A stretch of 64,000 bases of DNA from Planococcus citri (Eukaryota; Arthropoda; Insecta; Hemiptera; Pseudococcidae). Location: contig NC_088681.1 in the NCBI RefSeq assembly GCF_950023065.1, forward strand, positions 34,010,836-34,074,835. The letters are read 5' to 3'. The notes beneath the pieces were generated by a model that did not search any database, was not told the DNA's origin, and saw only the letters and a list, made by a program, of their open reading frames with translations. Shown here one piece after another: positions 13,797-24,336 of this stretch. Every line of letters starts with the position of its first letter. The first letter of the stretch is position 1. The position numbers and the translations under genes are program-made.

Positions 13797-13902
13797 TCAG
13801 CTGGGATCTTGCATAATGGAGTGAGTTCATTGATGGTCTGGTCTTGAAAGATGCTACCCTCGAATTCGATGAAATGCCAAAAATAAATACAACAATCCAC
13901 AT

Positions 13903-14805
13903 GTCGTCAATATCTTGGTGCGGCAATGTGACAAATTAACACCCTTAGGTGCCGCACATGTACCACCCATAAACATTGATTGTTATGGATACTTGGTGAA
14001 TGGCGATGCTTAGAATTTAACGAGGTAGGTATCAATTAAGTAGGTACTAATGTAAATTTACACAGCTTATTCTTATTCGAGATAAGTATACGTAAAATTA
14101 ATTTTATTTCGGAAACATAAAAATGATCCGAGTTAATTATTCGTGTTGAGTGAAATATAAATTATGCGTCTAAAAGTCTGATATCATTAACATCGAAATG
14201 ATTACCCAATTATTCAGGTATCGCTATCTCCAATTATTGATAACTCTTCAAAATACTTAGGTATGCATATTTTAAATCATTAAAATTAATTTTTGGCCTA
14301 ATAATTACTTTAGAATTACATAATATTACGTAGATAGATATATTTGGCAATACTTTTGCGGTTTCTCCTTGATTAACTAATCGCTATGTACATATGTACT
14401 TTTGTTTAAATCATGGGATTAAATTTAATGAAAAAATTAAACATTAGGTATAGAGTACCTATAAGTACCTACAGTCCTTTGAAAGGAATGTTTTAAAATA
14501 AATTAATGTGCTCTGCACAAAGTATAATTATTTCTTTTATGTACATACTTAACTATAAACAAATAATTACAAAAAAATAAAAATTTCGAATATACATTTT
14601 AAAAATTTGAAAAAAAATGAAATTATAATAATTATTGTCAAATATTCGACTGATAAGAAATGGGATCGTCGTCATTTTCTCCTACCATATGCGTATTTAA
14701 AGCGTTAACGAATTCTACAACAATGAAATTGGCCACATTTTAAAGTTTTTAAATCCTAAATGCGAAAATGCAAAGCTTTACCGTCATTTATTATGTATAT
14801 GCGAA
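13903..14805. other. gap downstream of the EF-hand gene
   Basis: This is AT-rich sequence, lying 3' of the minus-strand EF-hand gene. A small inverted repeat, GTGCGGCA/TGCCGCAC-like, lies at about 13,918-13,956. Nothing else is supported. Confidence 0.5.
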
Positions 14806-16637
14806 TTAGATAATCATACCAGTAAAACTAATCCTTCCATCGCCATCGGTATCGACTTCGCTGATCATTTCGTCAACTTGAAAAAAATTAACAATAGGTT
14901 AGAATTTACGTACTTTTTTTATTCAAGTTTCGATAACCTTTTCGATTGTCGATTTCTGTCGTCTTACTTTCTCGATCGTTTAAGGATATACCGAAAGATT
15001 GCCAAGCTGCTCTCAAATCTGAAGGGTAAATGTACCCCATGTTACGTTTATCGAATACCTTTGAAAAAAATTACCCAGGTTAACAGATCGTGATGTGTGA
15101 TGTGTTTCGAATGGTGATTTTTTGCGTGGAGGGATTTTTCAAAACTTGTTGGATTCTCGAATTTTATACATTCGAAGTTGCTAAATTGGAAGCATTTGGT
15201 AGGTAGGTACCTGTTTATTGTAAAAATCAATTTTAATTCTAATTTTATTATGTGTAATTTCAAATTTCTCAAGTTTTTCGTTTCCTGACTCCTAGCTTTC
15301 TCACCCAGATATGGTGAAGATGTGAGCTTTTAAAATTTCATTCCTTCCCCTTCCTCAAGAAAGTCTATTATTACAAAATTTTGAATAAATGAATGTAATA
15401 TGGATAGTAGTATTTGACGTAAATAATTATTTCAGTTTATTTTCATTTCTAACTCTGTTTTTTGGAGGGGGCATGAGATTTTTGAACCTGGAAAAAATTG
15501 ATTGTGGGCGGGGAGGGTTAAAGGTTGATAAATGCTGGGCGAAAAAAAACTCATATTTTTACTGCTTGTTTTTAAGGGGTTTCACGAATATTTTTTGTTA
15601 AACTTCATCAAATTTTGAAAAAAAAAGTTCAAAACGAAAGTTTTCATTTTGGAAAAAGGTTCTCAAAAATTTGAGTGGGTACAATTTTTCGATTATTTCA
15701 AGTTTTGATCTAAATAACTATATCTAATGAATGATGAATATTATAATAATAAAAATTTAAAAATAAATTGTTCATTTTCCTCACTCTGAAAATATCTTTA
15801 AGATCTTGTTCGACTTGTGTGGCTTGTAAAACTTGTACAAATTGTTCGAAGCTGATATCCTCATCTACGCAGATCAAATTATCGAGTAAATTTTTACATT
15901 GATTTTAAACTAAGACACGAGCGATTCTTACCTTGGAAATTATGCTCTTGTAATACGACTTCGAGTTCGCCTAATTTGATATTCTGTTTCAAGTTCAGCA
16001 TCACACTACGCAGTTCTTCTTTGGATATTTTACCATCTTGGTCTTTGTCAAATAACGAAAATGCATCTCGATACTCTGAAATTTCGTATAGATATAAAAA
16101 TTCTGCGGTGATAAAAAAATAATAAGGGAGAAAGGACCCATCGCGACGACCCAAGAATAACTAGGTCGAGACAGATATGCTGGATAAAAGAAGACGCGAC
16201 GATGCAGCTGCATATACGAACTTGCATTTTCTCGCAGTTTTCCAATATCTAATTAATGGCGAATTGTAGACAGCCACTTCAGATGGCGTGTTATATAGGT
16301 CAAAATGTTTTTTAATTGAAATTCATCATTCAAGAAGGTTTTTCAAGTACCCTTCAAAGCAGACTACTACGTTGTAGAATTTCTAAAATATAAACTGACC
16401 GGCGAGCTGATGCTTTGATATAGTTGAACTTTCGATATCCGTCCGTTCTTCTTGCTCTTCTTCTGCTACTGCTACTGCTTCTGTTTGCTGTTCCGAGACG
16501 TAATTGCAAGCTGGTTCCGATGCGAGTAATTTTTCCAAAGCGAGTTTGTTTCTGCATTTCGTCTCTTCTGATTCGATTTGCACGGGCTCAAAACTGAATA
16601 AGCTTTTTGATAGAGTAGTACTGCTTAGTTCGATTTT
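14806..16637 (-). CDS. calmodulin-like EF-hand protein, 5' end not found
   Basis: Five exons are joined by GT..AG introns with matching phases: 16,637-16,400, 16,075-15,932, 15,864-15,785, 15,058-14,968 and 14,876-14,806 (TAA stop). They encode about 207 residues. A glutamate-rich N-terminal region (79 residues) leads into SKHQLAEYRDAFSLFDKD, the classic calmodulin first-helix pattern. EF-hand 1 (DKDQDGKISKEE) has all calcium ligands. EF-hand 2 (around DEDISFEQF) and EF-hand 3 (DKRNMGYIYPSD) have lost key ligands. EF-hand 4 (DTDGDGRISFTG) keeps the Asp ligands but has Gly in place of the final Glu, and the protein stops four residues later. It is probably a calcium sensor with one good site and one partial site. 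No ATG occurs in the first exon before an upstream stop, so an unseen 5' exon must supply the start. A TATA-like sequence on this strand near 18,800 is a possible promoter. Calmodulin, centrin or troponin C themselves are excluded by the degenerate hands. Confidence 0.85.
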
Positions 16638-19319
16638 CTGTAATGGAAATTTTATACGAATTTTTGGTATGGCAATATATCGTAATTTAATTGCGAGGTG
16701 AATTTTTTAATTTGTACAAGTGTGTGAAGTTCATGAATAAAATGGCTAAAACGTTGTGCATACGATTATGTTGAGAGTACCATATGTTATGTATTTGAAT
16801 TATTGGTAATAAAGGTTATGAATTTTTTTCGATTTTCTATATCCTGTTGAAAATAATTTAACGAGAAAAAAACGAGAGTACGATTGATTTTTTCAATTTT
16901 GATTAATTATTTCTGCACGAATAAGTAAGGTGAATACGAGATAGCGACCTATTTCAAATTATGGTGCATGAGGCATATAGCAAGAGCTTGAATATGTAGG
17001 TACCTACGTGTAGTTTAAAAATATTTTTGATTCGTCCATTTATCAGTAACCTTGACCTTTAATTTCTCTGTTTAAATTTAAAATTACATATACATACGTA
17101 TGTATGTCCTCCCCCCCTCGTCATCGGGTCGTTTTTCGAATAGTTATCGGTTACTTTAAAAGTTTTGTTATTTTTTTCACCAAAAGTTACTTCATAGTTG
17201 TTTTTTTCATCAAAAGTTTACAATTGGTTACTTTTCTTGTAAAAAATTATTTTTTTGAATTTTTTTTTTCAAAATGAAAAAAATTGATGACGTTTTAATA
17301 CTTATTAAAATGTATTTCCTACAAAAATAATGTCGTTTTCATTCTGGGGAGTTGTGAGTTTTCGAAAGCTTTTGGCCGTCGCTTCGCCTGGGTTAAATTT
17401 ACCCATATTTTCAAAAATATTACGATTTTATGAGATTCATCACTCGCACCTAGAATGATGTTGTTTTACTCTACTAATTATCAGTTTTCAAAGATTTTGC
17501 CCTTTTTTCGCTCGAGCTAGTTTGAATTAAATTTTACAAATTTTTGAAGATTTTTAAGAATGGAAAAGTCAACTTGAAAAATTCCGGAAACATGGTCATT
17601 AATCAACAAATGGTCATTTTCATACTCATTTTACAGTTTTATGACATTTCGTGCAATTTTTATCAAATTTTATTCCACTTCTTTGATATTTCACATTACT
17701 CGATCAATTTTATCAACAATTTTTTAAAATATGCGTACACATTTTTTTTTCAAATTCTAATAAAGTAATACAATCAATTATTCAGATATGTATAAGTAGC
17801 ATTTGCTATACTAATGAAATACACGATTAATCAAAAATGATTTGAAAATTTTCGCGTGATTCGAATCATTTTTTTTTTGAACAACGTGTTTCGTGATTTC
17901 GAATCGAATATTTTTTTCGTGAATCGTTCTAACGCTGCCTCTGAGTAGGATTAGCACCATTATTTAATTGTTGAAACGTTTTACGCATCGAGAGTAAATC
18001 GATGTGAAAAAAAACGTCTTCAGGATGTTTTTAGAAAGTAGTAGAATTTCTATATTTGAATGTCTTATAAGTGAATTTGAATTAATGGTTAGAAAAAAAT
18101 CAATAGTAAAATTCAAATTGGGAATAAAAATTGAAAGGGAGGATAGATTATAAAAATGGAAGAAATTTCTTTGTGAACGAAAGTGCATTACAGCTTCAAA
18201 ACACCTCCAATCCCTTCTATTCCAGTCACATCTTATTTTAGAAAAACTTGAATTGAAAGGTGTTTGGGATCCCTATTTCTTCAATCCCCCCCCCCCTTCC
18301 GCACATCTTGGTAAGTAACCAAAAAATATTATAATGAAAGATTTATTCAAGTAAGATTTTCAAAAGTTGATGAAGAACAAAATTTGATTAATTTTAAAAA
18401 ATTGCGGTCAATTCAGGTTTCCTTTTGAAATTTTCGATAAATTTCTAAATTGCATTGTTGCAACGTTTCTGATTTTTTTAAGGGTATCCGGTTGTGTGCA
18501 CATCCGAATTTTCGCTGACCATTCACTGGACACCCCCGTATTAATGAATCATAATATTAAAAAATTGTGAAAAGGGCAATGTCGAACCATTAAAAAAAAA
18601 AAAAAAAAAAACCGAAAAATTCATAAAGTGGAGTCACTGAACGATTGTTAATATATTTCGAAAAATTTTATAATTAAATAAATACAAAATTATTACGAAC
18701 CATTTTGTTGCCTTTTATTTGTTTCTGCTCAAACACAAAAAATACCAACACGATTCACGTCAACTTCGTTATGAAAATTTGATCAAGCCGATTTGACTTT
18801 TTATATCGAATGTAAACGTGACTTTACGTATTTGGTAAATTTAGACAATGATGAAATGGGAAAATGGTTAGACGTTTCGGTAGGGATAGGGAACGACGAC
18901 GTGAAATCTCATTAATTAAAAAAATTGATAAAATTTTTGTTACTTGTCTGTCGTATCAATTAAAGTAGGTATTGAAATGTAATTATACGAGTATAAAAGA
19001 ACTTCGAAGCTTTTCAAACAATATTGGGTTTATACATGTATCAGGTCGCGATATCAAAAACATGTTAATTTTTTTCTTGGGAAATGGGTTTTAAAGAAGA
19101 CAACGTGTCGTTTATAGATAAATAATGAACTGTTTACTGGATTCTGACCCGAGGTGCCATCATGTCATGTATAGTACGATTTCTTTGCGTAGGAATGAAA
19201 TTTTCCATTTACGCGTTTATTATATTGAAATTTAGGCCTTGATAAATGATTTATTCGATAAGCTAAATGTAGGTAGGTATATATGTGTATTATTGCATGA
19301 AATTAATAAGTACAAAGTT
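16638..19319. other. gap between the EF-hand and GMC genes
   Basis: The region may contain the unseen 5' exon of the EF-hand gene. At 17,120-17,540 there is a repeat-like stretch with phrases such as AAAAGTTACTT and two copies of the CGCTTCGC/CGCTCG motif family (about 17,370 and 17,495). A 20-base A run is at about 18,592. A minus-strand TATA-like sequence (GATATAAAAAG, 18,795-18,806) is followed about 100 bp downstream by an ATG with no usable frame. No other feature is supported. Confidence 0.45.
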
Positions 19320-21341
19320 TCAAGAGGAAAAATATGTTTTCAAAATCACGTACGCCTCGACGATAAAACAACTAAAGGAAACATGACATATGACGCTGTG
19401 AGATCTCGTAGTTCGTACATTGGCGTAGTAATCTATCGGTTTGCCATAATCTTCTTTTATTATATCGGCAGCTTTTTCAGCCATCATGATAACTGCCGCG
19501 TTTAAATTACGTGAAATTAATTTGGGCATACTGGAGGCGTCTACTACTCTCAAGTTATTGATTCCTTTTACTTTAAGACGAGGATTTAGCACTGTCGAAG
19601 GATCGTCTTCGGCACCCATTCGGACAGTTGCAGCCGGATGATGGAATCCTGTGGCGACCTGACAAATGGCGCATTCCCAATATTTATCACTATTGGAAGG
19701 ATAATCTTTACACTTGGGGTATTCTATGTGCTCCAAAATGTATCCGGCGTTTTGAAACGATTTAGTTTTCGAGAGATTCTCGACGAATTTAATACCATCG
19801 AGTAAAGTGTCTTTATCTTTTTGGTAACGAAGGAAATTCGCTTTGATTCTTGGCTGGTCCTCGGGATGTGTAGAGTTGAGTTGAATGTATCCTTTGCTAA
19901 TACTGTCTGTGAGGATTACGAATACCATGATTATGTCGCTTTCGTCGTTCCACTCTTTGAATATGGATTCGGTTGCCGTTGAGAAACCGAATAAATTGTA
20001 TAATTTGCCTCGTTTGTTATTCGTTCGCGTCATGGTTTTGTAGGGAATTCTCATAGCCATCAGTTGTACATCCGGATAAGAAGATCCGTCGGTTTTTGTA
20101 TTGATGAAAGTTACGAATTCGGTTAGGCCAATGGTACTGATACCTTTGCTGGTCAGTTCCTCGGTGCGTCGGATTAAATCGTTCGATTGTCGTTTTATTT
20201 CCATCGACGAACGTTCTTTCTCTACCGAGAACATTAGTCCTGGGAAACAAACGTGATTCTCGTACATGGTACCTACTGGTAAATTGGCTAAAACTGGTAT
20301 TCGCATCGATCTCAGATGGCTCGCTGGTCCGATACCAGAAAGCATCAGATATTGAGGCGAGGCAATCGCTCCTAATGACAGGATCACTTCTTTGGATGCT
20401 TTCACTAGGCATATTTTTCCATTCGGTTTCAGCACTTCAACTCCGATGGCTGTTTTGAAAGTAGGATCGAATATTACCTTTCTTACCATCACGTTACGAG
20501 CGAAAAAGAAATTCTTTCTCAATTTAGTCAGCGATATGTAAGCTTTGAAAGTACTGCAACGTAATCCATGCTTCGTGGTGCCATCTGCGTGCCCATAACC
20601 GATATACCTGGGTCCATTTAAATCCTTCAGCTTGGGTGCATGCAATTCTTGTAACCCAGCATCAAAAACATCCACTGCGGGGTCAACTGTATGAAATGGG
20701 GTTACGGTCAATGGACCTCCCACGCCATGAATAGAACTATCTAGTCGTCCTACCGCGTGATAATTTTCCGATTTGAGGAAATATCTCTGTACGGATTCGT
20801 AATTCCATCCGGTACACATGTGTTTTTCCCAATCGTTGAAATCTTTTTCGTGTCCTCTTAAATACATTCCTAAATTTATCGTCGAACTGCCCCCGCTTAC
20901 TTTGCCCGCTGAAATATGAGATACTCCTTTTTCTAATCCTTTGTATAGATTTTCATCCGGCTCGGAAATATACTTGTAGTCGATATCGCTTTTTAACACG
21001 TTATACCATTCGTTTGGATTTTCAGTTATGTGGTCAGGATCCGACCCACGTTCTAGTAATAAAATATTCCAACTGGATTCTTCGCTGAGTCGACTAGCTA
21101 AAGTGGCTCCGGCGCTACCAGCTCCGCATACTATGAAATCATATCTGATATTGTCTTCGCATAGTCGAGGTGTATGATCTGGAGGGTACTCGAAACTGAA
21201 TACTATTTCATGTATTGAGACAAAAACGAGGAGAAATAACTGAAAACAGGATTTTTGCTCAAATATAATGCAAAAATAGGTACTTTGTTTAGATGCTTTA
21301 CGAGTACCTACGTATATGACTTGATTTAAATTACTCACCAT
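19320..21341 (-). CDS. GMC-family FAD oxidoreductase (glucose dehydrogenase-like)
   Basis: The mature reading is about 640 residues from two exons: ATG at 21,341-21,339, a 99-nt intron (21,338-21,240, GTGAGT..TTTTCAG), then 21,239-19,320. Splicing gives MLFLLVFVSIHEIVFSFEYPP, a good signal peptide, whereas reading through the intron does not. The Rossmann FAD site is GAGSAGATLASRLSE with a downstream LLLERG. The GMC signature region follows (SAGKVSGGSSTINLGMYLRG). The C-terminal catalytic part has GFHHPAATVRMG, supplying the active-site His, and RNLNAAVIMMAEKAADII, with Asn at the usual second catalytic position. Length fits insect glucose dehydrogenase-like enzymes. It is probably secreted and oxidises an alcohol or sugar with an FAD cofactor; the substrate cannot be read from sequence. 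The final 35 or so residues are a lineage-specific tail. Confidence 0.92.
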   Translation of the reverse strand: MVSNLNQVIYVGTRKASKQSTYFCIIFEQKSCFQLFLLVFVSIHEIVFSFEYPPDHTPRLCEDNIRYDFIVCGAGSAGATLASRLSEESSWNILLLERGSDPDHITENPNEWYNVLKSDIDYKYISEPDENLYKGLEKGVSHISAGKVSGGSSTINLGMYLRGHEKDFNDWEKHMCTGWNYESVQRYFLKSENYHAVGRLDSSIHGVGGPLTVTPFHTVDPAVDVFDAGLQELHAPKLKDLNGPRYIGYGHADGTTKHGLRCSTFKAYISLTKLRKNFFFARNVMVRKVIFDPTFKTAIGVEVLKPNGKICLVKASKEVILSLGAIASPQYLMLSGIGPASHLRSMRIPVLANLPVGTMYENHVCFPGLMFSVEKERSSMEIKRQSNDLIRRTEELTSKGISTIGLTEFVTFINTKTDGSSYPDVQLMAMRIPYKTMTRTNNKRGKLYNLFGFSTATESIFKEWNDESDIIMVFVILTDSISKGYIQLNSTHPEDQPRIKANFLRYQKDKDTLLDGIKFVENLSKTKSFQNAGYILEHIEYPKCKDYPSNSDKYWECAICQVATGFHHPAATVRMGAEDDPSTVLNPRLKVKGINNLRVVDASSMPKLISRNLNAAVIMMAEKAADIIKEDYGKPIDYYANVRTTRSHSVICHVSFSCFIVEAYVILKTYFSS

Positions 21342-24336
21342 ATTTTTCGCTTTTCAACGTGCTAAGAATTTGTCGCGATAGGTACCTATTCAGTTTCAAA
21401 ATTATTTCAACGCTATGAAGTACTTGTGGTGCTGACGAACAATTGTTTGTTGATTGTATTGTTCTGAAAGTACAGATTTTCATGCATATAGCTATGCGCC
21501 TGTTTTGATAGAAAATGATTTATCTGAATTGAACACTTGATCATATAAAAAAATCAATAGGTGGGTACGATGCAGTGATCACTTTCGAATGAGTTTGTGT
21601 CTTTGTCTCTATTTTTTTTTACGGATTGTGCTTATTTGTGAGATTTAAATAGGTATACTTACAGATTTGCCTATTGTTGAAAAATTGCATGTAATTTCAA
21701 ATTTTTCATCGAACAAGAAATTTTTTTTGAGAAAAACAAATGAAGGAAAACGAAATTATAGAGCATGACATTCCTCACCTACGAGTGTGATTACTGAAAA
21801 GTGTTGAATATTGTATTTTGTACTAGGTATTGTTTGATAATTCATAATTTAATATTTATCTCATGCTCTTCATTTCGTAAGCCTCAAGGAAATCAAAATC
21901 GCGACCGAGACCCGATACAAATTTTCCTCACAGCCCTGAGCCCTGATTAAGTGTCAAACATTTTTTTATTTTAAAAGGCGACATTTTTTCGCACATATTG
22001 TCGCTAAATTAGTGGTCGACCGGGTTTAGTCACGTTTCAGAATGACTGAGTAAAAATTCATTTCTCGAAATAAATCGAGAATCGAGATTTGTAATTTATA
22101 AAACAACAGGCTACAAAGTCAGTGAAAGGACAGCGAATAATGCTTTGTAATTAAATTAACTAATTAACATTATCTCAGATTTCATAGCAGATGCCCAGAA
22201 AGATCACACCTGTTATTAATTATTATTCGATTGTTATAATGCTGGGCTCGTACTCGGTTATTTTTCGAGTAAAAATGTAGCCTATCCAAAAGCCTCGCTT
22301 TTTTACCTAAAAATTGAAAAAATTCTCGCTTTTTCTAGAAAAAATGCAAATATGTACCTACCTACGTATCTTTTTTTGCCAATAATTGCCAAAATTTCTA
22401 CCTTTTGCTAAAATTGTCAAATTTGCTTCTTTGCTAAAATTGGAAAAAAACTCTCGTTTTTAGCAAAATTTCTGAAAAATCTCGCTCTTTTTTCGAAAAA
22501 GTTCCCGACGTCAGAATTATTCAGAAACTGCCAATACATAATTAAAGTGTTTGAAAAAAGACATTTTTTTTTTCACCAAAAAGTTCGACAAAAATTACAA
22601 AAAAAAGGTAAAAAAAGTTTTGCTTTTTTCTAAAAATTTCTCAAAAGTCCTACTTTTTTGTGAGAAAGTGCCTAAAAGTACATTATTTTTTGTTTTCCTA
22701 TAATTTACAAAAAATGCTTGCTTTTTCCAAAATTAACAAAAAATTTCAAAAAGTCCCAATTTTTTTTAAAAGCTAGACACAATGTCAGGCCTTTTTTGCC
22801 ATAAAATGCAAAAAATCTCAATTTTTTAATCAACAATGTCTCCCTTTTTCGAGAAAAATTGAGAAAAAGTAGATATTATTTTTTTTTACCTGTCAATAAA
22901 AATGTTTAAAAATATGTAGCTACTTTTTGCTGAAATTGCCGCGATCTTTACTAAAATTGCTAACAATTTTCACCTTTTTTCCAAAATTCCAGAAAATGCC
23001 AAAAACTATGGCTATATGGCTATTCTGAGGCTCTGTCAATAATTTTCAAACAGTCATACTTTCTGCTAAAAATTGTCAAAAATTATATTTTTTTTCTACA
23101 AATGATGTATTTGACAAAAATTTTTGCTTTTTAGCATAATTGCTAGTAAGTAAGTAGTTGTTTCTTGTGAAAAATTCCAAAAAGGGTTACTATTTTTCCA
23201 AAAATTGTCCAGAAGTCTCGCTTTTTTGCCAGAGAATGCCAAAAATCCCCTTTTTTTGGTAAAATGGTCGAAGTCTTGTTTATGCCATATGTAAATGCGG
23301 AAATTTTCTTTTCGTTGCTGAAAACTGCCAAAAAGTCACGCTTTTTTTTATCAAAAAGTTGCAAATATAAATAACTACTTTCTATTTCAAATGTTTTTTT
23401 TTTCAATATGCATTATTTTTATGGTTTGCTGATTGCTCTCGTTTTGTCACATTTTTGTTTGCTGTTTGGTTCCTTTTCCATGCTTTTTTAGTTATCTACT
23501 AAAAGTTCTTTTTCTTTGGAAAAAGATTCTGACTTATTTTATTTTTTTGGGATCAAAGAAATATTGCTTTTCTTCTGAAGTACCTACCTAATAATAATTA
23601 GTATAATATTTCAAATTTTTTTTCCTTTTTATTGGTTACAAATTTTATATGTAAACTGAAACTCTAATTTTTTGTCGTGGTTTGGAGTTTGGATTTGGAC
23701 AGTTTCCTAAATAAGGAATAATGAAGATCGTGCTGTCGTTTATAAAATTTGGTGATGAATAAATATTCATTATTGATTTTGAATCATTCGTCTACGTTTT
23801 GAAGTTCGAATTGAGCGAAAATTCTGAAATAAAATAATATTCATTCATGTGTCTGTTTCTACTGAAAAAGAACGACTGCATCAGGTTGAACATTGAGTAG
23901 TTTCTGCTAAGGTCTCACTCAAGTCTCAGGGAGCTTCGCTCTGTTTCCTAGTGCTAAAAATTTTCTACTTCAAACTGTTCAAAGTTCGGATTCTCTTGGG
24001 AAAATAAAAAATGCAAAATAAACTAATTTTAAAAAAAAAAATGTAAAAACTTGAAAAAATTGATTCACGCGATTGGCAACACTGCGATGTTTGTTTATCG
24101 CTTATCGCATTCCCGCTTGGTTATGTTTTTATTTATTTTTTTTATCAAACAGAATTTTTCTTGAAAATTTTCTAATGTGTAAAAAATTTGTCTACCGCGT
24201 GGTTTTTTGTATAAAATCAATTAACTTCTGAAAAAAATGTAGTTTTTATAATCGTTTTGTGATTTAAAATCTTGTGTTTGTGACCAGTCAGCTTCTTTTT
24301 ATTTGTATACACTTCTTAATCCTGTTAAGAAACATC
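21342..24336. other. gap between the GMC gene and METTL14
   Basis: The interval is AT-rich. Its core (22,290-23,400) is a degenerate repeat described separately. Just upstream of METTL14, near 24,073, a TTGGCAACACTGCGATG sequence followed by GTTTATCGCTTATCG looks like a promoter-type region, because it is distinctly richer in C and G than its surroundings. This is suggestive only; no TATA box is evident. Confidence 0.4.
22290..23400. repeat. degenerate repeat of a CTCGCTTTTTT / AAAAATTGCC phrase
   Basis: Over about 1.1 kb, short phrases recur on the plus strand: TCGCTTTTTT-like words at about 22,296, 22,323, 22,486, 22,706, 23,217 and 23,337, separated by AAAATTGCCAAAA-like words. Spacing is irregular and copies have diverged, so it is not a clean tandem array. 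The inverse of the same phrases (AAAAAAGCGAGACT) appears at 42,697-42,850 beside a GACACCCTG terminus, which suggests a transposon-borne minisatellite. Confidence 0.5.

Noticed and set aside
20017..20412. 131-codon minus-strand frame
   Set aside because: It overlaps the GMC oxidoreductase in a different frame and is a shadow of it.
22290..23400. Possible CRISPR-like spaced repeats
   Set aside because: Spacing is irregular, copies are diverged, and the host is eukaryotic; this is a degenerate minisatellite.
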